Of a stretch of 64,000 nucleotides of DNA, positions 11,831-23,700 are shown piece after piece. Both the position numbers and the translations under genes were made by a program. Source of the stretch: Basidiobolus meristosporus CBS 931.73 (taxonomy: Eukaryota > Basidiobolomycota > Basidiobolomycetes > Basidiobolales > Basidiobolaceae); contig MCFE01000043.1 in NCBI GenBank assembly GCA_002104905.1, forward strand, positions 124,001-188,000, in the 5' to 3' direction. The first letter of the stretch is position 1. Each line of letters begins with the position of its first letter. The notes below the pieces were generated by a model. That model was given only the letters and a program-made list of their open reading frames with translations, had not been told where the DNA came from and did no database searches.

Positions 11831-14000
11831 ATATATATTTCTGCTGCAACACTCTGGTTCCAGAGCTTTGGTGGGAACCCAATGGCTTTATACCACTGTT
11901 CAGTCACTGGTTCTGGCATGTCCTTGTTTTTAGCCAATTCTGCAAGGTCTAGCACCTCATCTGCCAGTCATTGCAATAAATCCTTGCAATATTCAAGTGT
12001 GTTTTCTTGAGCACCGCTCCTGAAGAAGTGCTGCAGCCTCCTGGTATGCCTATTGATATTCCAAAACTCCACTGATATTGTCATGAGAGTCTTTTGAGTT
12101 CTTGATGTTGTAGCCTTGTCAATCAGTACAATCTCCACTCTGGCAACATTGGAGGATGCGGAGGATGTGGAGGCTGTGGTAAACAAATTGCCTTTTTCTG
12201 CAAACTCATCTATCTTCTTAGAGTGTAGCTTGACTAGTTTGTGCCTCCAACTGTTGGAAAAACAGCAGTTTTCTTGCTGGTAAATCTACTTGGCTATCAT
12301 GGGATTCAGTTGGTCCCAGGCTTGCAGAGTTATTTGGCATGAGCTATAGTTTTTTTGCTTGCTTCCCTGTCTCAGGCTTGAATATACATCTTCCCTTTAC
12401 TTTTTCCTTTATCACTGCCAGGTCAATCACTGCTACTTTGGCTGAGTGCTTGTTGTAGTGAGCTACACTTTCTCCTTGATAAACACTGCTCTGACGCATC
12501 TGTATTGGTCTGCTTGTCCCTTGCTGGCACTCTTCTGACAACTTGATGTTTCTTTCCTACTTCTTTTGAGCTCTCAACCATAGTAGTGATAGGCTCCTGT
12601 AAATCCACTGGCTTTGATCACTACCAGGTCCTTCAGTGCTACTTTAACTGAGTGCTTCTTGAGTAGCACTATGCTTTTTCTCTGATAAATGTTATGCTGG
12701 TGCATCTGTGTCTGCCTACTTGTCCCTAATGGGCATTCTTCAGCTACCTGACATCTCTTTAACAGGTGTCTGGAGCTTTTGGCCCCACTTGTGACAGGCT
12801 CTTGAGGAAGCTGCTGGTATTAGCCACAGCACCCATGTTCTTCTGCCTTTGATAGTTTCTGCTATTCTTAAGATACTTTTTTAGCATACCAATGCTGGCC
12901 AAAAACTGCTTGCTCATATAAATCCAGGATAAAGCTCATGGAACAAGTCAAGTGTATTATGCTTGGCCTTGAGATCCTGATGGTCCCATGGTATGCTAAC
13001 CATAAGGTGATGGCATGCTAGACTTCTGATGGCCTCTTGAATGGTAGCTCACTTTTCATTAATGTACTCAATGGCTTCATGGATCACTGATGTCTTTTGA
13101 TTTTTAGGCTTTGGTATAAATACCACATTATCTCCCTCCCACAATGTGATACGTTTTTCTGTGGGATTCATCTTTGGGCACTCTTGTTGGGCTTCAAAGA
13201 TTGTATGGTGTTCCTCTGCTGTTACATTGGGAAAAGGCTCATTTCTTGGCTGTGACAATGAGCTACTTGAGTTCCTTCTTTGCAGCAAAGATACTGCTTT
13301 GTCTACCTGGGATATTGATTGCTCTACCCATATTATCTGCTCATCCTGTTTCTGGACTATTTCCTGATTTTTCTGGGCCATTGCGCCTATCCTATCAGCC
13401 ACTGCACCTAATTACTTCATTAATGCTTTGGTATAAGCTGACAATAAACTTGCTAATATGGGTGGTGGTGATGTTATGATGGCCACTTGCTGGTCTTTAA
13501 CTGAGGGTACTGCATTTGCTACATTCTCTTCTGCCTGAGCATTACGCCCAGCTTGTGGCTTTGCGGAGGTTCTCAATAGCATACTTGACTGAGAGTCTGA
13601 GGAGTCTACATTATTACTTTCAGTGGGCACACTCTCAACATGGCCTTTTTTGTATGTAGCCCTGCTTGTTGCACATATTGCCAAGGATACTTTATGGAGC
13701 CAAGTGAGTCCAGTAATTCATCTTCTGGTTAATGATGTAATGTTGTGGCTAGAGAAGTGGTACATTTCCACTAATATCAGTAATGGGGGCTTTGAGGATT
13801 TATTACTACTTCCTGCCAAAATCATTCCAGGATGCAACTTACCATGTACATGGTACAAGTGTACAATTGTCATGCGGCTGGCAACATATGACCCGGAGAC
13901 TGTACTGACTCCAGCATGTCTTAACAGTTGTATGGCACTCACATCCAAAATGCTACCATTGCAACATGTCCAAGTAGTCAGGAATCCACCACCATTGGGG
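11831..14000 (-). pseudogene. Decayed multi-domain gene of unknown function, cut by FB-b
   Basis: A minus-strand frame can be followed from about 13990 to 12344 with few stops (one near 13410), then in another phase from about 12340 to 11831. That is roughly 2.1 kb, or up to 700 codons. The N-terminal part has SGSYVASRMTIVHLYHVHGK. The middle (13400-13050) is coiled-coil-like (QKNQEIVQKQDEQ, SISQVDKAVSLLQRR). Then come two diverged repeats of about 70 residues (12400-12800). The C-terminal part has VEFWNINRHTRR and VTEQWYKAIGFPP. I do not recognise the family. The last 50 bp of the window (63955-64000) match the repeat at 12450-12500, so it is multicopy and probably transposon-borne. Confidence 0.5.
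12400..12800 (-). repeat. Two tandem diverged coding repeats of about 210 bp
   Basis: 12410-12605 and 12615-12800 share CACTGCCAGGTC/CACTACCAGGTC, GCTGAGTGCTT/ACTGAGTGCTT, TGATAAACACTG/TGATAAATGTTA and GACAGGCTC-like ends. They encode repeated segments of about 70 residues inside the degenerate minus-strand gene. A further partial match lies at the extreme right end of the window. Confidence 0.6.
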
Positions 14001-14099
14001 GAAAAAGTTGTTCACACTCTGGATATATTCCAGTCATACTGCATCCAAAGAAGCTCATGCAGTCTGAAAAATATTGAAAAGCTATAAAGTACCACACTC
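14001..14099. other. Short non-coding spacer
   Basis: The sequence between the decayed minus-strand gene and the R2 repeat; no signal recognised. Confidence 0.4.
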
Positions 14100-14990
14100 A
14101 ATATCAATCAAGCACTGTAGTGGGGTCACAATGACACTCACTGACAGATGTGCTCATTCCCATATTTTCTACTTCCCTATTTCTCTGCTATATATATTTT
14201 AGTTTTATCCCATTTGTCTTACTTGGTCAGTGCTATCCCATTAGCCAGCTGACTATCACACTTGCTTACTTTATTATATAAGCTATCCCTCACTTTATGT
14301 AAGATTACTAGCTGTAAGTGCTTCTATATTGGGCAAGTACCCATGCCAGTACCTGTGACACATGGTCAACCTGTGTCAACATACCAACCATTTCTATACC
14401 GTATATGGTATCCCTATGCTACAAAGGTCTCAGAGTACTGATTCCTGTTTGGTTGGATGTGCTGTGCCCCTTAGAACCTTCCAGCACCTACTTAGAATAC
14501 TCTTAGCTCATTCTGGATGTCATTAAGGTTTCTATTGATCTCTGGAACCTTCTGGAACACCATGATTGGTAATCACTAAGCCAGTGAGAAAAGTACATAA
14601 GGGAGGCAATCCCTTGACAATAAATCATCATCCTTTCTATCTATATTCCAATTTATTGATTAGTGTGATCACTGCTACCTGCTGCTACCTGAACTTCCAA
14701 TCCCAGACCACAGGACACTCCCATGAAACCATGCTGAAAGCCAACTGACCTTAGAGGCACTACTTGTGAGGGATACTCAGAGTAGTTGTTTTTTTTGTTT
14801 TTGCTTCTTTCCCAAGTTTTTTCTTGTAGAGGCAAAGATACTTTTCTGTCTTTGTAACTATTGACCACAGCTGCATTCTTATCAAGTCCCTGCTGGTGGA
14901 GTTTACAGCTGTTCTGACTTTGGAAGCTTTAGTACATTGTCATCTCAAAGGATGCTGAACCCAGCACATACTTTTGTTAAGATGCCAACT
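14100..14990 (+). repeat. Dispersed repeat R2, longest copy
   Basis: About 890 bp. Its left part (14140-14720) matches the reverse complement of 23340-23700, sharing CCCATATTTTCTAC, AGCCAGCTGACTATCAC and CTGAACTTCCAATCCCA. Its right part matches 3944-4175. The order suggests an LTR or untranslated end of an unidentified retroelement. No reading frame is supported. Confidence 0.6.
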
Positions 14991-15002
14991 AAGCTAGGGA
15001 TT

Positions 15003-15190
15003 GTAGCTCAATAGTTTTCCCTTGACAAGCTTTTGGCTCTAGTCCCCATCACATTAGATTAGAGATAGAACCTAAGTATTCCTAGCAAGCTTTTGCCAGA
15101 GGTTATTGCACCCGGTGAACACCTCACCCACAAAATACTTGAGAAGTGTTGGATGTATCTCTGCCTTGGACCTACACACCACCACAGAGC
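15003..15190 (+). repeat. Candidate tRNA-derived SINE-like repeat, copy 2
   Basis: It starts GGGATTGTAGCTCAATAG (A-box-like), followed by CCCTTGACAAG and GGCTCTAGTCCCC (B-box-like) about 40 bases later. It resembles the inverse of 5060-5262 as far as GCAAGCTTTTGCC and TTGCACCC. Short, non-coding and tRNA-like, so a SINE is possible but weakly supported. Confidence 0.3.
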
Positions 15191-15759
15191 AAACATATCC
15201 AATATATTTGATGGCAAACATTTCAAACATCTAGGATGCAAGGGCTATTTTGAAGGCATGTATGACCATGCCTTTGCCTTAGCACTTGATGGATTCTCAT
15301 TAAATAAGTACTCTACCAGCAAATCCTGCTGGCTGCTGATTCTCATCAATCTAAATCTGCTGCCCATCTGACAATATCTGAGCAAAGATCTGATAGTAGT
15401 ATCAACTGGTATCTGGGCCTAAATCACTGTCCAATCAGGATAGCTACTGTATGCTTTCCAGCAGGATAACAGTAAATGGCTGTCATGCAAAAGCACATAT
15501 TATTATCTGCATTGGAGATACCCCAGCCATCAGCAAGATTGCAGGTTCTTCTGGGCACAATGAATGGTATAGCTGTCAAATGTGTGAGATTCAGGGGATT
15601 TACTCCATAGTTCACACACATTATTAATACCCAACTACCAACACTAAGAACATCATCTTCCCACAGAGAGAATTTACAGAAGTCAGCATGTCATTGCAGC
15701 AAAGTTGGCAAGCATTAACCCATCAGCTGGAATATGGAATCAATTAGAAACCAGAGATA
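15191..15759. other. AT-rich repeat-like sequence without recognised gene
   Basis: Only short open frames on either strand, none with a recognisable motif and none with the CpG content of the real genes in this window. Confidence 0.4.
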
Positions 15760-16190
15760 CTTAAGATAGAGGGTATCTGTTGGAGCAAAAGCTTTCCACT
15801 GGGAGCAGTGCATTTGCTTATCAACAATATTCCTATACTGATGACAAAGTTGCACATGGGGCATTTCAAGCTAAATGAGCCCTTCAAAATACCAGGGAAA
15901 TTTGAAAAAATTAGAAAAGTATTATAGAGTATCCACTACCCTAAGCACTTTTCACAGGCTACAATTGGTATTCATACACATATGCAACAATATAAAGGTA
16001 AAGACTGGATTAACTAGATATGTATTTATTCAAGTGGTGTTCTGAAGCCATTACTACCAAGTGTACATTGAAACTATTGGGAGTCATATGTACACATTAA
16101 AAGAATATTAAATCCAGAAGCAGATCACAAATGCAACTTGATGCATCTGTTGTGCAACAACATTTAAAACTTAGCCTATTTTACTCCTTT
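15760..16190 (+). pseudogene. CACTA/TNP2-like transposase relic (middle part)
   Basis: The plus strand reads fragments GAVHLLINNIPI, PFKIPGKFEKIRKVL, SQATIGIHTHMQQYKGKDW and then SSGVLKPLLPSVHWK. Their order and spacing resemble the middle of fungal and plant CACTA-type (TNP2-like) transposases, where a region before a K-x-x-W motif is followed by an L-P/K-P-L-L segment. Homology to 62425-62600 is clear at DNA level. It is interrupted by FB-c at 16197. Confidence 0.45.
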
Positions 16191-16196
16191 AGAAAA

Positions 16197-17282
16197 TACA
16201 CTTGTTCTGTTGAATAGCACCACATTGAGCCAAGGCTGTCAAATAGTGCCATTGCATGCCAGAAAGGTATAGCAGATCTAAACCTGGCCACAGAGTGTGA
16301 AACATGACTCTTCATCTTCATGCAAAGCAGCCCCTGTGTTTCACCCATTGTACTGGAGAAAATCCACTTTTTGACCTTTTTTGGATCAACATTGTTCAGG
16401 ATGTGTGAGAGCACAGCAGGACTGAAGACATGCATCTGATACTCAATACTCATGGAACTCTGAATCTAGCTCCTGTGGCTTGTATCATGACACAAAAATG
16501 CATGGCACCATCTTGGTTCACTGGTACTATCTATTGTAAAAATTTGTATTTCCACCTAAATATTCACCTAACATAGTCACTTACATCATTACCTTCATAT
16601 CCTAGAAAATACTGATCAAGTTCCTTGTTGGGATTTACTTAGAATATTTTCACCAAAATACCAGGTACCCAGAACATCAAAATCCTCAAAGTTGTCCAAA
16701 CAGCCCCAAACTTTGCACACATGTTCTTGGGACCTTCCTTAACCTATTCTACATGTTTGTAATGCCAAGACCAGGTAAAAGTATAAATATTACTTCTACA
16801 TTGAATTAATCATTAAGTGAAAATCATATAATCTACTTGTTCTCCCAATCACTTCTAATATCTCCAAGACTCTACAACACTATCTGGCACTATAAGTGCT
16901 TTATATGGGTTTTACTGTAAGGCTAATATTTAAATATTGGGCCTGATAGTACCAGTGGACCAAGATAGTGCCATGCATTTTTGTGGCATGATACAAGCTA
17001 CAGGAGCTAGATTTGGAGCGCCATGAGTACTGAGTATAAGATGCATGTCTTCAATCTTTTTGTGCTCTTACACATCCTGCGCAACATTGATCCAAAATTA
17101 AAGGTCAAAAAATGGGTTTTCTGCAGCTCAATGGGTGAAACACAGGGGCTGCTTTGCATGAAGTTGCAGAGCTATATTTCACACTTTGTAGCTAAGTGTA
17201 GGCTCACTTGCCCTCCTTGGCACACTATGGCATCATTTGGCACTCATGGCTCAATGTGGCACTATCCAACAGAACAAGTCTA
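16197..17282. mobile_element. Foldback element FB-c, interrupted by a solo copia LTR
   Basis: The left arm is 16197-16531, the right arm 16880-17282. The ends resemble TACACTTGTTCTG and CAGAACAAGTCTA. A 348-bp solo LTR with a 5-bp target duplication sits at the centre. Without it the element is about 733 bp, as in the other copies. The foldback insertion is thus older than the LTR insertion. Confidence 0.8.
16532..16879 (+). repeat. Solo Ty1/copia LTR inside FB-c
   Basis: It starts TATTGTAAAAATTTG (first G mutated from TGTTG) and ends CTACAACA. It is flanked by the perfect 5-bp target-site duplication CTATC (16527-16531 and 16880-16884). It is similar along its length to 25510-25858. No internal region, so it is a product of LTR-LTR recombination. 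Confidence 0.92.
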
Positions 17283-17929
17283 ATCTAGTACCCTAACTGG
17301 TTTTCCCTATTCTAAATATAATAATTCCAGTTATTGTCTATTTTATCACTTCTCAGAATGTATTTTTGGCAGTCACACCTGATCAATTTTCATGTGGTCA
17401 TTACATCCTCAACTAATCTACTAAGGTTTCCCAGTGATTGGTCATCTGAGATCTATCCAACCACTTAGCATTTGCCAAGGCATCAGCTGATTGATGATTC
17501 AATTTCTCATTTATCTTGTGCACTTATAAACACGCCAACAGATTTCAATTAGTCCAGTCTCTTGGCACTCACTAATTCAACTTGATCAGAAAAATATAAA
17601 TAAAGCTTACTGAGCCTTTTGGTTTTGTGTGTGTCTCAACAAAAATCAGATTGTGCCTTGGCAAAATTAAAAATTCAACAATTCTGCTCTAGTTTCTACC
17701 CATGCCTAGCATATCTAGCACTCCCAAGAACATCAAGCATAGCTTGCATAGCTTGCATAGCAAACCAACTCTGTTGCCTTTATAGCCAAACTCAGCTATA
17801 TACAAGACCAATATTTGACCAGAACTTCTCTGCTAATATAACTGTCACTCTTAACAATTCTAAGATTCTGCACTTAGCTGTCACTTAGGTTCAGTTAACT
17901 CATTCAAGAGTTTATTGCTCTTTTCTCTT
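17283..17929. other. Low-complexity AT-rich sequence, no gene
   Basis: No supported coding frame. A short tandem of CATAGCTTG units occurs near 17738-17765. Otherwise nothing recognised. Confidence 0.4.
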
Positions 17930-18960
17930 AGACAAAACAGCATCCGCAGCTATTGTGCAAGGAGTTTCTAACAGGATTTGAGTGGCTATACTTCCAACAT
18001 AAGCTGAACATGCAGATCTCTGCTGCTACTGTGTCTATTTTTGACTCCATCTTGCTTAATGTGTGGAGAGCATTAGGCCTTGCTTCACCTTTTGGGAGTT
18101 TCCTATGGAGCAGATGTGTGGAGAGATAGGAAAACAAGTTAAGTTGCAGGCACTATCATATCCCAATCTCATCAATAATATTACCTTCAAGTCTGTCATG
18201 CATGTGATGAGTTGGCACATGGAGGACAGCCAGGAAGAGTTGCAAAATACTGAGAACAGATGTGCACATAGAGACACTTATGCCTCTGGTATTAAGAAGC
18301 TAAGCAGCCCCAATGCATTGGTAATCAGTCAAGTATTGTAAAGTTGGGTTGGGTGCAACAAGCAACTAATTTTTATTAACAAAACTCTACCAAGGTATGC
18401 TGGATTTCTCATGGTCACAAGCCAACTTCTACAACATTTAATACAGAATTCACACAAACAAGAGCCAGAGTGCACCTATAAGAGGGACTAGAATCCAGCA
18501 GGGAGAAGAGATATATTGGCTAAATACCACAAAGTTCTTTGTGGATATTCTGGAGGTATTCATGGCAGAAGTGGCTACAACCAAGCATATGTTTGCAATA
18601 TGTAAATGTTACTTGAAGTACCAGGTATATGGTAAGTTTGCAAGTATCAAACTAAAAAGCTGTAATGCTAAGATGATAGACATATGTTAATTGTGGCAGG
18701 TGTGCATGTTTGTGGAGGTTATTAAACAGGAGGCCACAGTTTCTTTTGACTTGAACTATATGTGGAATAACCAAGGTAGTAGTGGGTAAGCAAATAAAGA
18801 GGGGTGATTCTACAATGGAATATTTAAAATCCACCAGGGGAGGTAGAAATAGGAAATACCATTTGGTAATTTGGTACAGTAGCATTATACAGAACTAGCA
18901 ATAGGCCACCATACTGCTGTTATAATGCCATTAGAGACTTGCTGTGAGGCCATCAAAATA
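17930..18960 (+). mobile_element. CACTA/TNP2-like transposon relic (C-terminal part and 3' flank)
   Basis: 18063-18341 still reads about 90 residues with FWEFPMEQMCGEIGKQVK and YPNLINNITFK. In CACTA-like transposases the DUF4218-like C-terminal region has a comparable F-P-M-E-R-x-x-G core followed by a K-x-x-x-P-Y-N motif; the assignment is by pattern only. The upstream DNA (17940-18060) and downstream non-coding part (18345-18960) both recur at 62560-63930. Stops break the frame upstream and downstream. Confidence 0.5.
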
Positions 18961-19199
18961 CCTCAAGTTCCTTGCCATATAAGACAATTGGATGTCCTGG
19001 CCAGTTAGATCCATTTAAAATAGTTGTAGAGCACATCAAGACCACAACAATGCCATGCAATTATTGTCACAGCACCAATCAAACTGTCTCAAGTTTTATA
19101 ACTTTATTTGGCAGAAAATTTTGCAAAATGCTGTTGTGATCCTGTCATAAGATTGTCAAGGGGGTCACTAATACCAAGCTGCTGCTATTATGATGGTCT

Positions 19200-19905
19200 C
19201 CAAATGGGATCCTGATGGCTGATCCAGATTGGATTCAACTGCAGAACCAAATTTTTCTTCATAGGGTATCCTGTTGCTTCCTATAAGCTGTAATACATCC
19301 TGTTCTCTGACCATCCTGTTGTATATAAGCTAAGTCTGCCATATATTTCTCCACTCTACTGAACTTTGGATGATTCTTTACCCAGTGTACTTTGTCATGC
19401 CTACTCACTGCAAATGGCACACTGAACCAGGTGATGCAACCCTCCATGTCAGACAGTCCTTGATACTTTATGCAGCATGCCTTGAATTTGGCTTAATAGC
19501 AGTGTCTCTGCCCTCTAGAAGGTCTATTAAGCCTGACTAGAAAGGTACCCTAAATACTCCTGACATGGAACCTCTGGCTGACCACTGTGAGATATGGAAG
19601 TCTATTGGAGCATTTGAACCTAGTATTCTAAGCTTAGGCCATTCATACCCTCTGCCAGGCTGTTCTCCACTACTGTCAGCTTGGAATGAAAGCTTCTAGG
19701 GCATTTGTTTCCATTGATAGTGGGATGAAATATTGTGGGGCAATAGTTCTTGTAATAGCAGAGAAGCTTAACAAGGGTTATTCCTGAATAGATTGGGGTT
19801 GAAAGTCTACAGTTCTTGATAAAGATCTCCTCTAGTATGTTAAAAGGAAATCCAATGGTAGTGATGGAATTGATGAGAAAAAACCCTTTAGGAGAGTAAG
19901 TCAAT
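19200..19905 (-). mobile_element. Dispersed repeat E, copy E3 (partial)
   Basis: It matches 7430-8100 in the same orientation. Longer minus-strand readable pieces survive here (19904-19620 and 19447-19259), with SPKGFFLINSITTIGFPF, LVKLLCYYKNYCP, HPTINGNKCPRSFHSK and FAVSRHDKVHWVKNHPKF. These are the best view of the unknown protein encoded by repeat E. No recognised domain. Confidence 0.55.
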
Positions 19906-19979
19906 CTAAGATTGGTAGATGAATATATATATGTGATATGAATTGATTTGACACAATGAGCTTGATTTACCTGATTTTC

Positions 19980-20312
19980 CTTGCATTATGATTAAGTCTC
20001 CATCAATTGTCATTTATCCCATCATTAATTTGCAAAGATGCTCTGCAAACAATGAATAGGTGCTTTTACTGATGAATTACTCACATGTCTATATTCAAAC
20101 AGGCAATCTGCAACTGATGTGCTCTGATCCGTGTCAATGCAATCCAAGATGCATTGTGCATAATATATGGAAAATTTAACAATTACCTTAGTTTTCATAC
20201 ATATCTCATATAAGACCAGCTTGATGCCAATATACTCCAGTATTAGTATCCAAATCTGTCACTATGGTCCCTATACCAGGTCACAACTTATCTTTAGTAC
20301 AACCCAGACAAT
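19980..20312 (+). repeat. Direct repeat R5, copy 1
   Basis: About 330 bp similar to 22820-23166: CCATCAATTGTCAT/CCATCAGTTGCCAT, GCAACTGATGTG, TGTGTCAATGCAA, AAGATGCAT and the end TTTAGTACAACCCAGAC. The copies flank a 2.5-kb interval containing repeat E2, so they could be LTRs, but terminal TG/CA borders and target duplications were not identified. Confidence 0.5.
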
Positions 20313-21119
20313 ACCCATCCCCCAGCTCACTATTGTGGTGTGGACTAAAAAAGACAATGTTGGATCTGTTCAAGTGCTTGCTAAATGATTTAGTATAGCC
20401 CAAGTGTCTATGATGATCCTTCATACAGATATTTGGTCACTACTCATGAATCTATCAGAACTGCATATCTCTGAGAGTCACAGAGATGGAAGAATTCAAA
20501 TAGAAAGATGTGGTATGAGTTGTACATCAAAATGCCAGCAAATAAATGTCAGAAGATATTGGCAAGACAAGTATTGAAATCAAGAATGCACTGAGAGTAA
20601 AGGGACTTGGTGATAAAGCTGCATGCAAACATTCTTGCGCACAATCTGCAAAATATGGACTGGATACATCTGTTTGGCCTCAGCTTTGGGAATCAACAAG
20701 ATGCTGAATGCATTTATGCCTCAAATAACTAATGTACTGCATTATATATTAGTGGAGCTAAGTGGCTTCCAAGTGCAATAACCATTGGATTCATCAAGGC
20801 AACAGTTCCAAAGTATCAGAGAGAGGATAAGTGAATGCCTTGAGCAATAAGAAGGTGAGCTTCAAGAGAAAGAATGCAAACCAGAGGAAACTTCTCCACA
20901 TTGCAACAGCATGCCTTGCTGGATTCCTTAGCATCCCTTGCAATGCCAGCATACCAGCCTGTGTCAGTCCAATCTATGCCAACATGCTTTACAAGAGCAC
21001 CATTTACTGTGTTAATGTGCATGATTTAGAGCAAAACTACCATAACTTGCCATACTGCCCAATTAGACACAAGTTCATTGGAGTGGGCCAGTCATGTCAA
21101 CATATTGCATCACATGAAA

Positions 21120-22780
21120 CTCAGCCAAGGGCCATGCCAGCTCATCAAGCTGCGCCTGCATGTGCTGATACACCTGACAATCAGCAAGTTACTTCTGGTG
21201 AACTGACTGACAATGACCCACTGGAAGTGCCATCACCACTGGAGCCTCTAATAAGTAAAAGAACATGTCAGCCCATGGCACTTTAGGCCAGTTCTGTAAC
21301 ATCATCTGGAGCAATTCTGCACAGCTAAGTCCTAGCACTAGACTCATCAACCAGGAGGCAAAATGCTGACTACAAGTACACAAGTAGCCAATGATGATAG
21401 TTAACAAGAAAGTAGTTTAGGTGTGCAAAGAGATTCACTACCAAATGCTTTGATTGTAATCTCTGTGAGAGAAAAACCTAGCAAAGATGATGCAATTGCA
21501 TTGAATTGCTATCATTTGTCATGATGCAAACAACGCATTTGTTTGCATTTCAAATTGAGACATTGCATGCCAGTGATCACTAAATCTTGATATGAATAAT
21601 GTTAAGGTGGTCTCACCTCTGAGACTGAACCCTTATAAACAAATGCCCAGCAAATGTATACACTGTCTGTGACACTAGTGCAGCTATATGATGCATTTTG
21701 CATTTGCTCAATTAATTGTGTACTAGCTGTGACACCTTGTCCAATCACCAAAGTCAGGGATCTACTTGCTCAGTGGGCAAAATGGGATATTTGATGGCAT
21801 ATCAGGTAGCTTGTTTATTGGTCAATGAACCAGTTGGGGGCTCACTGCTTCAGGAAACTCTTAAACCAATCAATCACTGATACTCCCCTCAATTGGGGCA
21901 TGGTAACCAAGATGGTAAGTACCAGTGTAGTTTACATTGGAATATGCATATGTTTCATAAGGTTCCCACAGTTGAGGGACAAGCAGAGACATCTGTTCTG
22001 TATTGCACACATTCAATCATAATGCATAGACAATCAGATAGGTTAAGCTGAATGCACCAATTTGACTCAACCCATTCTCACTCAATCACTTGCCAATCTT
22101 AATATGACTGGAACATCTGAATAGTCTTTTCTCACTAATCTTATTACTACCACTGGAACTCCTTGTGACACATCTGAGGAGAACTATACCAAGTACTGTG
22201 GACCATCCACTACAATCTAGTGAAGGAGAACCTTCTTAAGCTTCACTGCTATTACAATAGCTGTTGGACTTCAAGGTTTCATTCATGGCTACAAAAGTCT
22301 TACAAGCTTTTATTCCCAGCTTACACAATGGAGAACCACCTTGAAGAGGGTATTAATGACTTAGAGTAAGCTTGGAATACTAGGCTCAGAAGCTCCAATA
22401 GACTTCCATATCCCAGGATGTTCAGTAGCAGGTTCCATATCCAGAATGTTTTGGATACCTTCCTGGGAGGGCTAAGAGACCTTCTAGAGGGCAGTGGTGC
22501 TTGTGTTCTGGCAAATACAAGGCACTATGCTTGTGGTTTCAAGCACTGTCCAACAGTAAGTGTAAATCATCTGGTGTAGTGGGCCATTTGCTGGAAGTAG
22601 GCATGACAATGTACTTGGGGTTGAAAATCATCCAGAGTTCAGTACAGGGGAAAAATGTATTGCAGACTTAGCTTATATAGGAGAAGATTGTCAGAGATCA
22701 GGATGTATTGAAGTTTATAGGGAGCCAAGGAATAGTGTGCCTAGCAGGAAGCAGAAGCACTACAATGAGATGTATAATCA
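21120..22780 (+). mobile_element. Dispersed repeat E, copy E2
   Basis: It carries the three E blocks in plus orientation: 21140-21400 (DNQQVTSGELTDNDPLEVP), 21735-21850 and 22370-22780. It is the inverted counterpart of E1. A 151-codon frame at 20831-21286 partly covers the first block but has no recognisable function and probably fuses flanking sequence to it. All other frames are broken. Confidence 0.5.
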
Positions 22781-22819
22781 TTGCAGAGTGAGGGTAGGCC
22801 ATACATTTGTATATCTGAA

Positions 22820-23166
22820 GAGATTCAGCATAAGTTATATAATTAAATCACCATCAGTTGCCATGTATCCCATCATTATATTGCAAAATCATTCCTTAAG
22901 CAATGATTTATTGATCTTGCTGACAAATCACTTTTAAGTCTTTAGTTAAATCAGAAATATGCAACTGATGTGATCTGATCTGTGTCAATGCAAGCCAAGA
23001 TGCATCATGCATAATATTTCAACAATTCAAAAATCATATTAGCTCTCAAATGTATATTTCATGTAGGTCCAGGCTGATGCCAATATAATACTGTATAGAT
23101 ATTCAAATCCATCACTAGAGTCACTATATCAAGTCTCAACTCATCTTTAGTACAACCCAGACCAGC
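22820..23166 (+). repeat. Direct repeat R5, copy 2
   Basis: This is the second copy of the sequence at 19980-20312, in the same orientation, adjoining the end of E2. It ends at TAGTACAACCCAGAC like copy 1. Confidence 0.5.
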
Positions 23167-23700
23167 AGGAACTTGATGTGAATGCAGCTGTGGGCAAGGG
23201 TTACAAAGACAGAAAAGTATCTTTGCTTGTTCAAGAACAAGCTTGGGAAATAATTGTATATAATAAAAGATACATACTCTGTGTATTCCTCACAAGTAGC
23301 ACCTCCAAGATCAGTTGCCTGTCAGTGTGGCCTCCTGTAAGTGGCATCTGGTATGGGATTGGAAGTTCAGGTGGCAGCAGGTAGCCATGATCACACTAAT
23401 CAACAAGTTAGTATATTGATAAAATGGATGATGATTTATTGTTGAAGGACTGCAACAAGTTGGAATATTGATTTAAAGGGCCAATCATTAATTGGTGAGG
23501 GAGTGTCTCCTTTATATACTTTTCTCACTGAGTTGATGATTACTAAAAGTGAGGAATAAATTATGCATTAAAATAAGCAGTGGTGATAGTCAGCTAGCTT
23601 ATAGGATAGCACTGATCTAATAAGATATTTGGGATAAAACTAAATTATTGGTAGTAGAAAATATGGGAATGAGCACATATGCCAGTGGGTATCACTACAA
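23167..23700 (-). repeat. Dispersed repeat R2, inverted copy
   Basis: The reverse complement resembles 14140-14860: GTTACAAAGACAGAAAAGTATC, GGGATTGGAAGTTCAGGTGG, AAATGATGATTTATTGT and ATAGTCAGCTAGCTTA. Non-coding. Confidence 0.55.

Noticed and set aside
13623-14087. A 154-codon plus-strand frame
   Set aside because: It is antisense to the longer minus-strand degenerate frame and shows no motif.
17738-17765. Short CATAGCTTG tandem as a CRISPR-like array
   Set aside because: Units are adjacent and only about 9-10 bp with no spacers; a microsatellite.
20831-21286. A 151-codon plus-strand frame
   Set aside because: Its second half is the recurring block of repeat E and the first half shows no conservation; low CpG and no introns or signals suggest repeat-derived sequence.
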